This document shows, in pieces, positions 17,622 to 27,516 of a DNA stretch of 64,000 bases. The stretch is from Methylotenera_A sp046598525 (lineage in GTDB: Bacteria; Pseudomonadota; Gammaproteobacteria; Burkholderiales; Methylophilaceae), in contig JBKJIJ010000002.1 of NCBI GenBank assembly GCA_046598525.1, forward strand, positions 1-64,000. The letters are read 5' to 3'. Position 1 is the stretch's first letter; every line of letters starts with the position of its first letter. The notes under the pieces are model-generated. The model saw only the letters and a program-made list of their open reading frames with translations. It did not search any database and was not told the origin of the DNA. A program made the position numbers and the translations under genes.

Positions 17622-18826
17622 TTTTGGCTCATTATTTTCTGATACTGGTTAAACACCACAGCCGCAATATAATCGTAACGTCTATTTTTAACAGCCCACA
17701 CGGGCCCTTTTGCCCCCATTTTTTCTGCTGCTTCAGGGTTATTAAGTAAGCTAAGTAATGCTTTTGAAAAGGCTTCTTCATTCCAAGGTACACATAAACC
17801 AGCACCACTACTTTTAAGGGCGTTAGATTGTTCAGGATGCTCATTAGCAACGATTGGCCTACCTAAAGCCATGTACTCATATAACTTTGTAGGAGACCCC
17901 TGTAAATAAATAAAACTGGGGTAAATTGGGCTTATGCAAACGGCTGCTTTTGCAGCAATGGCCCAAGCTTGCTCAATAGGTAAAAACCCAGTGAAAACAA
18001 TATTATTTTCTATATTAAGTTCAATTGATAAGCTTTCTAAAAATTGCCGATCATCTGCTGTATCGCCTCTACCCACCATATAGAGCTTGGCATTTGACTG
18101 TTGCTTAACTACAAGCGCAAATGACTGAATTAACACTTCTAAATGTCTTGAGCGTGCAAACGTGCCCAAATAAACAACACTGTTTGGCTCTATCTTATTT
18201 GTAGTTGTTTTTAACCATTCAAATAAATTGGTCGCAACGCCCATGGGCACCGCGGTCATTTGGTCGGCGCCTAATCCATAAGAAATAATATTTTTCTTCA
18301 TCCCTTCTGTTTGCACAAAAACATGATCCGCCAACGGCAAAATTAACTTGTAAAGCCACCAATGACTAATTTTTCCTCTTAATTTAAAATACTGGCTTCT
18401 AGCGCCTGTGGTTAAACCCGCCTTTTCGATATCGTTTTCAGGAAACGGAAATGACACCCAATACACAAATTTACTACCACGCAAACGCGCCGCTAAATAA
18501 GCAAAAATAGCAGCTGTATAGCGATCATCCCTTACTTGAATAACGTCATATTTTTGACCAAAAATAAGTTTGAGCAAAATCCAAATTTCGGCTAAAAATT
18601 CACCAACACGCCTGATGATAGGCGATAAAACACCTAAATCCTCAACACTTAGCGGCAAGTAGATTCTCTGATGATCATCAATAACCTTTTGCCAGCCACC
18701 GCTATTATCTCTGCGCATACTCCAATCGGTGTGTAGCCCGAGCTTTTTTAATTCATGCGAAAAAAGCTCAGCAATATCAACGCGCCAAGCAGGATAAGAA
18801 TCGGTGACAAAGTAAAAAAGACGCAT
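17606..18826 (-). CDS. Glycosyltransferase family 4
   Basis: A 406-residue GT-B glycosyltransferase. The donor domain shows VVYLGTFARSRHLEVLIQSF, VGRGDTADDRQFLESL and the family signature SPTKLYEYMALGRPIVANEHPEQ. The N-terminal domain carries an amphipathic, basic patch that could rest on the membrane. It should transfer one sugar to the undecaprenyl-linked repeat unit in the cytoplasm. The gene lies 18 bases after the polymerase gene in the eps operon. Confidence 0.85.
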   Translation of the reverse strand: MRLFYFVTDSYPAWRVDIAELFSHELKKLGLHTDWSMRRDNSGGWQKVIDDHQRIYLPLSVEDLGVLSPIIRRVGEFLAEIWILLKLIFGQKYDVIQVRDDRYTAAIFAYLAARLRGSKFVYWVSFPFPENDIEKAGLTTGARSQYFKLRGKISHWWLYKLILPLADHVFVQTEGMKKNIISYGLGADQMTAVPMGVATNLFEWLKTTTNKIEPNSVVYLGTFARSRHLEVLIQSFALVVKQQSNAKLYMVGRGDTADDRQFLESLSIELNIENNIVFTGFLPIEQAWAIAAKAAVCISPIYPSFIYLQGSPTKLYEYMALGRPIVANEHPEQSNALKSSGAGLCVPWNEEAFSKALLSLLNNPEAAEKMGAKGPVWAVKNRRYDYIAAVVFNQYQKIMSQKCKQD

Positions 18827-18844
18827 GATAAAAGTGATTGATAT

Positions 18845-20332
18845 TTAGCTGTACTGCAAGTGTGGGGGATTAAGCAAATGTTGCTGATGCACCAAATAAC
18901 CCAAATAGCCAATTACAGTTGCTAAGATAAGCTCAAAAGATAAAACATTTACAAGCGTATTGTCGTAGAACATAAATACCGAAAACACGCCAATACAGGC
19001 TTGAATGGCTATCGCATCTGCACGCGCGCTTGGATTTATAGAAACTTTGTTTAATCGTCCTGCTGCTATCCAAGCAAAGACCAAAATAAAAATAAAAAGC
19101 AATAGCCCAAATACACCTGTATCCCATAACAATGAAGCTGCCGATGTTAAATCGATACCGTAGCCAATGTAAGAAACAGCAATGTTGCCAGCAACAGCAT
19201 TACCAGCATTAAAGTAAGAACTGCCCAAACCATGGCCAAACAATATGCCTGACAAATCATGCCAACCATGATTAAGCCACCAAAAGGCAATCACTGTGGT
19301 GCGGTTTAAAATGTAAGTACCATAACCTTGACTTCCAACGTTGTATTCCAAAGTTTGTTTGATGATGTCGGTGTTAGTCATGCCTGAAACAACACCTTTG
19401 TTTAGACCTAAATAAATCAGACCAAGTATTGAAGTCACGGCCAAAATTGCAAACAGTTGAAGCAAAAACTTACTAGTATGCTTTTTAAATTCTTCACGCA
19501 TTAAAATAAACCAAACTAACGGCAGTAAAATAACCACAATTTTGGTTTCGCCTAAAGCTAATGGCATTAAACAAAACAAGCATAGCCAAATAGTTTTAGA
19601 TTTTTGAATAAGTCCCTCTCTAAATCGGGACACAACAAAAGTAGCTGCCATAATTAAAAAAGCAACCATTTGTGCATTGCTACTACCGCCTTCTGTGCTT
19701 GAGCCCAATGTGCCAGCAACCCTATCCGTTAACTCTGCAGAGCCACTGCTGATATCACCCAACATAAAGCGCTGAAACAAAGCAAACGGAAGTTGTATCA
19801 ATGCGATGATTAATAAAAGCTTTAACCAACGCTCATACTCGCTTGGTTTAAATGCTAACAGTGCCAGAGCAAGCATCAGGCCATACATTTGAAAATAACG
19901 CTTAAAACCAGCCAAAAATTGAGACACAGAATCCCACTGCATGATGGTAACCAGCAGCGCATAAAGCATAAAAATAATTGCCAGCCAAATAAAGGCTGGA
20001 ATTTGCTTTTGGGTGATTAATTGCAATATTACTGGCAATAGCAGCAACATACTGATTAAGGCCAATGCCCATGGTAGCTTATTTAATGCTGGCACATACG
20101 ATGCAAATACACCGTAAAGCAATGCCACTGACAATAGTATCCAAACACTAATATTGGGCGCTTTTAGCAATGCAATACCTCCCATCATGCCAACCAATAA
20201 TTGCACTAATAACAGGCTACCGGTAGAAGCAATTAAACCTGCAAACACGGCCACTGCGCTTATTATTAAAAACGCAAACACCATTTTGTAATTAATGTTT
20301 GCCATTGCTGTAAAAGCGCGTTCAAGCTTCAT
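18845..20332 (-). CDS. wzy: Wzy-type exopolysaccharide polymerase (O-antigen ligase family membrane protein)
   Basis: A 495-residue polytopic inner-membrane protein with about 11-12 predicted helices. A large periplasmic loop is rich in polar residues and holds NRTTVIAFWWLNHGWHDLSGILFGHGLGSSY, which is typical of Wzy/O-antigen ligase-like polymerases, a family poorly conserved in sequence. It would join repeat units on the periplasmic side after Wzx has flipped them. Its ATG overlaps the stop of the preceding glycosyltransferase gene by four bases, so the two are translationally coupled. Confidence 0.75.
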   Translation of the reverse strand: MKLERAFTAMANINYKMVFAFLIISAVAVFAGLIASTGSLLLVQLLVGMMGGIALLKAPNISVWILLSVALLYGVFASYVPALNKLPWALALISMLLLLPVILQLITQKQIPAFIWLAIIFMLYALLVTIMQWDSVSQFLAGFKRYFQMYGLMLALALLAFKPSEYERWLKLLLIIALIQLPFALFQRFMLGDISSGSAELTDRVAGTLGSSTEGGSSNAQMVAFLIMAATFVVSRFREGLIQKSKTIWLCLFCLMPLALGETKIVVILLPLVWFILMREEFKKHTSKFLLQLFAILAVTSILGLIYLGLNKGVVSGMTNTDIIKQTLEYNVGSQGYGTYILNRTTVIAFWWLNHGWHDLSGILFGHGLGSSYFNAGNAVAGNIAVSYIGYGIDLTSAASLLWDTGVFGLLLFIFILVFAWIAAGRLNKVSINPSARADAIAIQACIGVFSVFMFYDNTLVNVLSFELILATVIGYLGYLVHQQHLLNPPHLQYS

Positions 20333-21477
20333 TCTCTAATCACTTTATCAATCGCTTTTAAAAAGCTAGGCTCAATGTTTACCCACAAATAGGTGGCACT
20401 GGCTTGATGCGTGCGGTTTTTCATTTGTGCTAACTCTTCGCGTTTATGCCACATTGTTTGCATTGCTTGCGCCAAACTTTTGCTATCGTAATCAAAAATA
20501 ATGCCATTAAAGCCATCTTTTATGTATTGCGTGTGCGTTCTGATATTGCTGGCAAGCACTGGCAAGCCTGCCACTAAATACTCAAAAAGTTTGGTTGGCG
20601 GGTTAAATCGATACCACGCCAAATCTTGCCATAAGCAAATTCCCGCATCCGCTTGCTGCATAAAATTTGGAATCATGTGCCCTGCAACCCTACCGTGAAT
20701 GGTGACCGAATCTGTTATGCCTAATTTTATCAATGCAGTATGACAATATTGATACTGCTCATCACTGGCGCCAACAATGGTTAAATGGGCGACTTTTGAT
20801 TGTTTGTTTACAATGGCAATCGCTTCTAGCATCACATCTCTACCGCGATCTTCATGAACAGATCCAACATAAACCAAGCGAACTGCATCAGTTGAATTGC
20901 GCGTATTTTCATGTAATGCCACGCCATTAAATGATTGCGCCACACCCATATAAATCATTTGCGTTTGGCTAGGTTTGCATTGATGCGCTAATAAATCGTC
21001 GCGATGCGCCTCACCAATAGGCATCACCAATGTCGATTTCCGCGCGCCGGAATACATAAGCCATCTAACCGCGTAACGGGCAAGTGCTTTAATAGGCGCA
21101 AACCCTGTAGGCTCTGGCGCAATATGCGTTGGGTGCTCGTTCCAATAAGTAATAGTTGGAACATCGCCAGTAATTGCCGCAATTGGTGCTGCCATCGAAT
21201 GCAATAAAACCACCACATTGGGCTTTTGTTGCTTAATTAGCTGTGCGCAATTCCACAAATAGCCCAACCAAGCCATGCGCCCCTGTTTGCAATCCAACAC
21301 TGTGTAACTCACATTGGGTATTTGTAACTCGGGCTGAGTAAAAGCAAAGGTGCTTATTACGGTAAGTTGATAATGCGCAGCCAAAGATTGCATGCGATAC
21401 GAAAAATCTAAAAAACCGGGTTGGTTTTTATCAAAAGTGGTTACCACTAAACAATGTTTTTTATTGCTGACTGTCAT
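20329..21477 (-). CDS. Glycosyltransferase family 4
   Basis: A 382-residue GT-B enzyme. The donor-binding half has LVYVGSVHEDRGRDVMLEAI, THLTIVGA-like strands and the signature PPTKLFEYLVAGLPVLASNIRTH. The N-terminal half begins with the usual hydrophobic strand HCLVVTTFDKNQPG. No signal peptide is present. It is the second glycosyltransferase of the eps operon and overlaps the polymerase gene by four bases. Substrate specificity cannot be read from the sequence. Confidence 0.83.
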   Translation of the reverse strand: MTVSNKKHCLVVTTFDKNQPGFLDFSYRMQSLAAHYQLTVISTFAFTQPELQIPNVSYTVLDCKQGRMAWLGYLWNCAQLIKQQKPNVVVLLHSMAAPIAAITGDVPTITYWNEHPTHIAPEPTGFAPIKALARYAVRWLMYSGARKSTLVMPIGEAHRDDLLAHQCKPSQTQMIYMGVAQSFNGVALHENTRNSTDAVRLVYVGSVHEDRGRDVMLEAIAIVNKQSKVAHLTIVGASDEQYQYCHTALIKLGITDSVTIHGRVAGHMIPNFMQQADAGICLWQDLAWYRFNPPTKLFEYLVAGLPVLASNIRTHTQYIKDGFNGIIFDYDSKSLAQAMQTMWHKREELAQMKNRTHQASATYLWVNIEPSFLKAIDKVIRE

Positions 21478-21479
21478 CG

Positions 21480-22394
21480 TTAAATTTTTTGTTTTCTGCG
21501 TGCTTTTAAATAACTTATGCCAACAAAAAATTCTTTTACAAATGCATTAAAGCCATAATTTTTGGCAGAGTCGTACCAAAACTTAGCGGTGCGCAAAGGC
21601 TTAGGCATATCTACTAAAGCCTTCATATAAAACGCACCTCTACCAGCTAAGTAACTGGCATCAATCTTCGCTAAATCATTGACTGTGCGACGCCGATGAT
21701 GATGGGAAACGACTACATTCGGGCAATACTTACCGCGTACGCCCGTGTTTAAAGCTCTCAATAAAATATCGCAATCCTCACAAGGGTAAGGCGTGCCAGA
21801 GCCCATTAAAGGGTCAAAGCCACCTAGCTCATCTAGCAACTGTTTGGTAAATGCAAAATTTGCACCATGAATATAGCCAGGGCCAATAAATGAATAAGCA
21901 TTGTGATAATCAAAATCCTCACTCAATTTGATGGTCATTGGCAAATCGTTAGGGTCATGTAGCAACACTCTGCCACCAGTAAAACCAATGTTTTTTTCTG
22001 AAAATGCTTGTGCTAAATTGGTAACAAAATCGGAAGATGGGTAACAATCATCGTCCGTAAAAGCAATAATTTTGGCTTTAGAATGGCGCCAGCCTGCGTT
22101 TCTGGCGTTGGATAAACCTGCAATTTTTTCATGCACAATGCTTACCTGTACGGTAGATTGTTGTGCAAATTGTGCCAAAAGGCTTGCTGTATCATCACTG
22201 CTGTTGTTATCAACGAAAATAATATCCCACAATATTTCCGATTTAATGGCGGCTAACGCGACTAAATGTTGTGGCAAAAATGGTGCGCGGTTGCGCGTGC
22301 AAACCACTAATGAAACCAATACCGCATGTTCATTTTTACTGTCTACATTTCCGCATTCAATTTCTCTTTCAGCAAATAATTGATTATCTGTCAT
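21480..22394 (-). CDS. Glycosyltransferase family 2
   Basis: A 304-residue GT-A glycosyltransferase. It opens with the nucleotide-binding strand VSLVVCTRNRAPFLPQHL. Further motifs are IIFVDNNSSDDT, the metal/UDP-binding DxD-type motif in IAFTDDDCYPSS, and a catalytic-base region around GSGTPYPCEDCDILLRALN. The C-terminal tail is basic and amphipathic. It should add a sugar in inverting mode to the lipid-linked repeat unit. It lies 2 bases upstream of a family 4 glycosyltransferase and 18 bases downstream of the flippase in the eps operon. Confidence 0.86.
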   Translation of the reverse strand: MTDNQLFAEREIECGNVDSKNEHAVLVSLVVCTRNRAPFLPQHLVALAAIKSEILWDIIFVDNNSSDDTASLLAQFAQQSTVQVSIVHEKIAGLSNARNAGWRHSKAKIIAFTDDDCYPSSDFVTNLAQAFSEKNIGFTGGRVLLHDPNDLPMTIKLSEDFDYHNAYSFIGPGYIHGANFAFTKQLLDELGGFDPLMGSGTPYPCEDCDILLRALNTGVRGKYCPNVVVSHHHRRRTVNDLAKIDASYLAGRGAFYMKALVDMPKPLRTAKFWYDSAKNYGFNAFVKEFFVGISYLKARRKQKI

Positions 22395-22412
22395 ATTTAT
22401 ATCACTTATTAC

Positions 22413-23876
22413 TTATGAAAGTTGCGTGCGTAAGTCTTGCCGTAATTGCACGATTTCTTGCCAATAAATCAATCGAATAGATGCCAAAAACACACCAGCG
22501 ATAATTATTGCTTTGCTGATGGCAATGGTATTAACAGGCAATTGCTCAAATGTAATCGCAAAAAGGTGGTGCACAATAAACCAAGCTAGCGCAATCAGTC
22601 CTGATACAACGGCGGCAGCTTTTAATGCAGAAAAATACTCTACCAAAGTAAAATCAATTAAGCGGCGCGACAACCACAAGCTGACTGGAAACATTAATAA
22701 AGTTTTAATTGGGCTAGCTGCTGCCGCAGCCAACAGTCCAAACTGACTTAACACTGCTAGCAAACTTAATGACACCAAGGTATTCACTAGCATCAGCATA
22801 AAAAAAGCTTTGTTCCGATTATTAGCTAACAATACAAATCCGTTTAAATGACTATATCCCGCCACCAAACCTGTTAAAAACAATACTTGAGCAATAGGCG
22901 CACTTGTTGTCCATTTAGCGCCAAATACTATCGGCACCCAATCTGGTGATAACGCAATCGCCATCATAAAAATGGGTGCTGTAATTAATGCTGAAAATTT
23001 AACCGATGTTAAAAACAATGCCTTTAAACGTTGATTATCAATTTGTACTCTGCCAAAAGCAGATGCAATAACACCTGTAACAGCCTGCAAAACACCATCG
23101 TTTAATACTTGAAATATTTTTTTACCCATGGCGTAAAAACCTAAGTCGCGCATACCAAACATACTGCCAATAATGAGTGTATCGGCCGATTGTGACAAAA
23201 CATCTAGTACGCGACTTGAAACAATGCCCCAACCACCCTGCAAGGCCTTTTTTAAGTAGGTGATTTCAAAGTGAAACGATGGGCGCCATTTGCTTAACTT
23301 AAAGCAATAAAATGCATCAATCAGCACCTCGGTTACTTGCTTAAAAACCAAGCTCCATATGCCGTAGCCAGATAACGCTAGCACTATAGCTAAAATCGAG
23401 CTCACCGATATGGCGACCAAAGAGCGTATTGCCAACCCTTTATAATCCATTTGGCGGCGTAATAGTGCCTCTGGAATTTTCGCAGCAGCTGATATAGGCA
23501 ATGTAAAAGCCAATATCAGCATAGCTAACACGGCATCTGGGTTGGTTTTATCGGGGTTGATAAAACCCGCCAATAATAAACTCAACAAAGTAAGCGTTAT
23601 TAAAAATGAAACGACTACTTGAAACCACCAAATGCCTAGTTCGGTAAGTCTTGGGGAAGCGTGGTTGTAAACAAGGTATTCAGCCAGCCCTAAATCGGCA
23701 AAAACAGCCAGCAACATAAGCCAGCCTAAAATGTAGCTAATCAACCCAATTTCTTCTGGATTTAGTATTCTTGTTAATATAAAAAAAACTAAAAGCGTGG
23801 CTACGCGGGTGCCCCAACTTCGCATGGCAGACCAAGCAACTGCGCCGACCACACCGTTTTTTGCAACACTTTTCAA
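22413..23876 (-). CDS. wzx: Wzx-type lipid-linked oligosaccharide flippase (MOP superfamily)
   Basis: A 487-residue inner-membrane protein with about 12-14 helices and the pattern of the polysaccharide transporter family (LILTRILNPEEIGLISYI at the N-terminus and ILRRQMDYKG in a cytosolic loop). It moves the undecaprenyl-linked repeat unit from the cytoplasmic to the periplasmic face. The first possible start is a TTG at 23876 that directly abuts the stop codon of the pyruvyl transferase gene. An in-frame GTG about eight codons on would also leave the first helix whole, so the exact start is uncertain. Confidence 0.83.
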   Translation of the reverse strand: MKSVAKNGVVGAVAWSAMRSWGTRVATLLVFFILTRILNPEEIGLISYILGWLMLLAVFADLGLAEYLVYNHASPRLTELGIWWFQVVVSFLITLTLLSLLLAGFINPDKTNPDAVLAMLILAFTLPISAAAKIPEALLRRQMDYKGLAIRSLVAISVSSILAIVLALSGYGIWSLVFKQVTEVLIDAFYCFKLSKWRPSFHFEITYLKKALQGGWGIVSSRVLDVLSQSADTLIIGSMFGMRDLGFYAMGKKIFQVLNDGVLQAVTGVIASAFGRVQIDNQRLKALFLTSVKFSALITAPIFMMAIALSPDWVPIVFGAKWTTSAPIAQVLFLTGLVAGYSHLNGFVLLANNRNKAFFMLMLVNTLVSLSLLAVLSQFGLLAAAAASPIKTLLMFPVSLWLSRRLIDFTLVEYFSALKAAAVVSGLIALAWFIVHHLFAITFEQLPVNTIAISKAIIIAGVFLASIRLIYWQEIVQLRQDLRTQLS

Positions 23877-24935
23877 TTACGCGGCGGCTTCAAATTTATT
23901 GTTGAGAATACAATCAACAAACACATTGGCCTCTATTTGAAGTGAGCCTACGTCTTTAACAAATAAAGCGTAAGGATATTGTGATGTCCAAAGATGATAA
24001 AAGTCGCCCAATTTTCCATAACTGTTATCAACCAAAATGTGAGGCTTATTCATTAACGTGCTCAAAATGTGCGCATGCAATCTATCTGTCAGTACAGTAT
24101 GGCCTTTACTCAGAAAATTCACTCCACGCTTCAACCTCGCCCATGCAAGCAGATTCCATATCAACAGTAGAAGTTGATTTTTCTTATCGAAAACGCGTCT
24201 AAACCATACTGTATGCGTTTCAATTCTGATGATAAGTCGCTCTATTAGTGAAACATTTAACCAATCGGCTGTTTCAGTGGTGATATTGGCATCGAAATGG
24301 ATTGAATTAACGCCTGCGGAAACGGCCTTTTCCGTATCGGTTCTTGAAAGAATAAAACAATCGACTACTGGCATACTTTTTGAAGCCACCGCGCCAATAA
24401 AAAATGCCATATCTGGGCACAAAATGCTGGTGGTTGAAAAGTTTTTTTGTGCTATTGCAAGGCTTTCTTTACTGCGGACCAGTAGGGTAAAGTTGCCATG
24501 TTGCTTGATTGCTTCTGCGGTTTCTAAGATGTTTTGTTCATCTTTAAAATGAATAGTTTGCGGTAATTGAATAATAGGTGTTTGGGGGAAGTCACGCAGA
24601 ATTTGTAGCCTAAAATCATGCAAATGACTCCATAAGTCTCCAAAATTTCCGCCGCCATTTATTAGTATGATGCTGTTTTTACTAATTATTTTTTTTATAA
24701 TGGCTGAACTAAAATTATGGCAATCGCATACGTAGCTTGGTTTAAGACCTCTACTTTTTAAATAAGCGATTTCTCCCAACCAAATTAAGCTATCTCCTAC
24801 GTTTGGATAATGAGGATAATCAAGCAAAATAATATGCGCACTATCAGGAATAAGGGCATCAAGCACCTTGCGTGCTTGGTTTTGTAAGCGCTCAATTAGC
24901 GCTATATTCTCATTTTTACTAGGTGCGCTCATCAT
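23877..24935 (-). CDS. Polysaccharide pyruvyl transferase family protein
   Basis: A 352-residue protein of the WcaK/CsaB pyruvyl transferase family, which moves pyruvate from phosphoenolpyruvate to a sugar as a ketal. Visible hallmarks are DYPHYPNVGDSLIWLGE near the start, ILINGGGNFGDLW, the FPQTPIIQLPQTIHF strand and the C-terminal DRLHAHILSTLMNKPHILVDN with the conserved Arg-x-His. No signal peptide is present, so it acts in the cytoplasm on the repeat unit. Its presence suggests an acidic, pyruvylated exopolysaccharide. Confidence 0.85.
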   Translation of the reverse strand: MMSAPSKNENIALIERLQNQARKVLDALIPDSAHIILLDYPHYPNVGDSLIWLGEIAYLKSRGLKPSYVCDCHNFSSAIIKKIISKNSIILINGGGNFGDLWSHLHDFRLQILRDFPQTPIIQLPQTIHFKDEQNILETAEAIKQHGNFTLLVRSKESLAIAQKNFSTTSILCPDMAFFIGAVASKSMPVVDCFILSRTDTEKAVSAGVNSIHFDANITTETADWLNVSLIERLIIRIETHTVWFRRVFDKKNQLLLLIWNLLAWARLKRGVNFLSKGHTVLTDRLHAHILSTLMNKPHILVDNSYGKLGDFYHLWTSQYPYALFVKDVGSLQIEANVFVDCILNNKFEAAA

Positions 24936-24973
24936 TGCCTGCCATTCATCTCACTGGTTTTAAATTTTTATTT

Positions 24974-25699
24974 TCAGCTTTTATTTGTGCTGCTTTGATT
25001 TTGGCTACCAGTTAAGCGCATACGCTGGCTTGGCGATACGCTTGTTAACAGATCGTTGGTAAAGCGGGTTTGTAGGTCGTAGGCTTGGTTTACATCGCTG
25101 CTATCAGTAGATGCGGTAACGCTGGATACGCGCATTAGCAAGCCATCGGGTATGCTGCCGCTTAGGGCATATTGCAGCTTGATTTTTTTGGTTTCCCAAC
25201 CTGGGTAGCCGACTTTTTTACCAGTGGTGAGCCAATAGGTAATTGGTTCTATGCGGTCTGATTTTCTGGCCAGTAAACGTACAACGGGGATATTGCCACT
25301 AGCGGTATTAAGTTGATCTTTTACAATGCTATTGATTGCAAAACCCTGGCCACTGTAACAGCCTTCTGGCATGTGTGCGCCTACGCCATCGGTTTGGTCA
25401 CGACCGTAGGCGATAGATAACATAATGCGCTGACCTTGGCCGTTTTCGTATACGCGCGAAAGCGTTTGTGCGTAAATTTCATTTAAAGCGGCGGCGGTTT
25501 CTGGGTTAACAATTTGCGATGCCATATTTACCATACGCCAATCGTTAAATTGGGCAGGAATCAATTGCTCTAAATTAACAGGCTCACCTTCATCGGCGAT
25601 TTTGTGCGTGGGGCGTGCTGCATAGGCGAATACCGATGTGCATATCATGACTAGCATCAGCAAAAAATGGCGCTTACTTTTCATATTTAAATGATGCAT
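24974..25699 (-). CDS. epsI: Exosortase B-associated protein EpsI
   Basis: A 241-residue exported protein with a signal peptide (HFLLMLVMICTSVFAYAA). The EpsI core includes IPAQFNDWRM, RIMLSIAYGRDQTDGVGAHMPEGCYSGQGF with its family Cys, and VRLLARKSDRIEPITYWLTTG. EpsI proteins are found next to exosortases, either fused or separate, and are thought to take part in polysaccharide-linked protein sorting; the chemistry is not settled. The ATG lies one base after the exosortase stop codon. A second in-frame ATG five codons on is possible. Confidence 0.87.
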   Translation of the reverse strand: MHHLNMKSKRHFLLMLVMICTSVFAYAARPTHKIADEGEPVNLEQLIPAQFNDWRMVNMASQIVNPETAAALNEIYAQTLSRVYENGQGQRIMLSIAYGRDQTDGVGAHMPEGCYSGQGFAINSIVKDQLNTASGNIPVVRLLARKSDRIEPITYWLTTGKKVGYPGWETKKIKLQYALSGSIPDGLLMRVSSVTASTDSSDVNQAYDLQTRFTNDLLTSVSPSQRMRLTGSQNQSSTNKS

Positions 25700-25700
25700 A

Positions 25701-26576
25701 TTAGGCCGCCTTCTGCTTCCATTTCACAAAATATTGCAGCATCGAATCCACCGTCATAATGAACATAAGCGCCACAAAAAATAGCAAGATACCTGCAAAG
25801 CCATGCACAAACCCTTGGCCTACTTCATCGCCAAAATAGTAAGTAATCAGCGTTAGCGTAATCACGCGGATTACATTGGCAGTAAACGAAATAGGGATAA
25901 TTAGGATGGTTAAGGTGATATTGCGAATGAGTGAATCGTGCTTAACCAAGCTTAAATACAGTAAGCCCAAAGCCTCTAACGAAATTAAAGTATGCATGCC
26001 AGCGCAGGCATCGGCCACCAGCAATTGATATTGCCCAATTTGCAAAATAACGCCTTCGCGTGCAATGGGGTAATCAAACCAAAATAGAATGGTTTCGGTA
26101 ACATACGAAACCGCCATTTTCATGGGTAAGGTTAATGAATCCAACGGGAAAGGAAGCATAAAGATAATAAAAAATAGCGGAAACCAGAGCGCTTTCAGCA
26201 TGGGCAAGCCGCGCATAAACAGAAAAATACCGGCCAAAACAAATATCTGTGAAGCTAGATCTAGAATAAAAATATCTTGCGAGCGGCCTGCTACATAGCA
26301 CAGCAAACCAAAAAACAAGGTAATACTGCCCAAAATTGGCGCCGGTTTATCCGCTGCACTTAGCGCAAAGTGTTCACGCTTTTGCCAAAACAAAAAAACA
26401 ATTACCATTAGCACAATTGGGCCGTGCGCTTGGTCTTCATGCACCCATAAGTTACTCAGCACTTGCTGATAAGTGGGTAGATACAAGGCCAACAAGCCGA
26501 TGATAATTGGCACCCACATCATGTGGGCTTGGCTTTTTAAATCGCTAAAATTGCGCGCTATTGCTTGCACAGCCAA
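25701..26576 (-). CDS. xrtB: Exosortase B
   Basis: A 291-residue inner-membrane cysteine transpeptidase-like enzyme with about eight helices. The three catalytic residues of the family are present: Cys191 (ADACAGMHTL), Arg237 (TANVIRVITL) and His258 (GFVHGFAGI). Exosortases are thought to recognise PEP-CTERM tails, cut them and pass the proteins on to the cell surface. Two candidate substrates lie in the window (10976-12487 and 52810-53601). The start is a TTG at 26576, three bases after the epsG stop; a GTG at 26570 is the alternative. Confidence 0.92.
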   Translation of the reverse strand: MAVQAIARNFSDLKSQAHMMWVPIIIGLLALYLPTYQQVLSNLWVHEDQAHGPIVLMVIVFLFWQKREHFALSAADKPAPILGSITLFFGLLCYVAGRSQDIFILDLASQIFVLAGIFLFMRGLPMLKALWFPLFFIIFMLPFPLDSLTLPMKMAVSYVTETILFWFDYPIAREGVILQIGQYQLLVADACAGMHTLISLEALGLLYLSLVKHDSLIRNITLTILIIPISFTANVIRVITLTLITYYFGDEVGQGFVHGFAGILLFFVALMFIMTVDSMLQYFVKWKQKAA

Positions 26577-26579
26577 CCC

Positions 26580-27476
26580 CTATGCATCTACAAAAACGCT
26601 ACCTAAGACCTTTGCGCCTGTCATCGACAATTGCTGACTTAGTTGCTGCATATCGGCCACCATGGTGGTGTCTTTTTTGGCCACAATAATGGCGGCTTTG
26701 GTTTTCGATACCACGGTTAATACATCTAAACCCAGATGAATCGGCGAAGTATCAATCAAAATCACATCGTAGATATTTTCTAAATCCACTAACAAAGTGG
26801 CTAAATTGTTTTGGCTTAATAATTCTTGTGGATTAGGCACGGCCGTGCCAGCGCTTAAAATGGTTAAATTAGGCAACGATTCATGCTTGCTTAATGTGTA
26901 CTGGCCTTGCCTGTTGGCTAATATATTGGCCAAGCCCATTTTGGTTTCAATATTAAACAATTGATTTTGTTTGGCGTTGCGTAAATTGGCATCAATTAAT
27001 AAGGTTTTTTTATTGAGCTGCGAAAATACAATGGCTAAATTTGCCACCATTTGGCTGGCATCGTCATCACTACTTACCGATGTTACCGCTAATGTTTTAT
27101 TGCCTTGATCAAACCAACGCAGCGATAATTGGCTGCGCAAACTGCGTAATTGCTCAACTTCGGCATTAAATGGTTTGTGTGCGGCTATTAATAACGGGCT
27201 AATTTTATGGTTGCCATCTTGCAAATAGGCATAATTAAATTGTTCTGATAACACTTTTTGCAAATCATCTTCGGTAATCAAACCCAATTTTTTGGCGGCT
27301 TCGCCAAACAGTATTTTTTTATCGCGTTGCAGCTCTAAAATGCGCGCAATATCTTGCTGCGTCAGCTTGGCATGTTTTGCCAATGCATCGCCCATGCGCT
27401 TGGCATCAGGCATATCAGCATGCATTTCTTGTGCTTCGGTATTGTTCAATTGCGGCGCCTCTTGACTTGAATCCAT
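26580..27476 (-). CDS. epsG: EpsG-type chain-length-associated ATPase/kinase with degenerate P-loop
   Basis: A 298-residue protein of the EpsG family (bacterial tyrosine kinase-like partner of the Wzz protein EpsF). Residues about 30-90 form a GspE N-terminal-like helical domain; residues about 105-298 form the P-loop ATPase fold. The Walker A' strand (KTLLIDANLR, Asp162) and Walker B (DVILIDTSP, Asp242) are kept. The Walker A place (residues about 132-143, TSVSSDDDASQM) has neither the glycines nor the Lys/Arg-Ser/Thr pair. ATP binding in the usual way is therefore unlikely. No C-terminal tyrosine cluster is seen. It follows epsF by 40 bases. Confidence 0.82.
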   Translation of the reverse strand: MDSSQEAPQLNNTEAQEMHADMPDAKRMGDALAKHAKLTQQDIARILELQRDKKILFGEAAKKLGLITEDDLQKVLSEQFNYAYLQDGNHKISPLLIAAHKPFNAEVEQLRSLRSQLSLRWFDQGNKTLAVTSVSSDDDASQMVANLAIVFSQLNKKTLLIDANLRNAKQNQLFNIETKMGLANILANRQGQYTLSKHESLPNLTILSAGTAVPNPQELLSQNNLATLLVDLENIYDVILIDTSPIHLGLDVLTVVSKTKAAIIVAKKDTTMVADMQQLSQQLSMTGAKVLGSVFVDA

Positions 27477-27516
27477 GTTTTTTCTGCCTAAATGGGGTTG
27501 CTCAATAAATCGCTGC

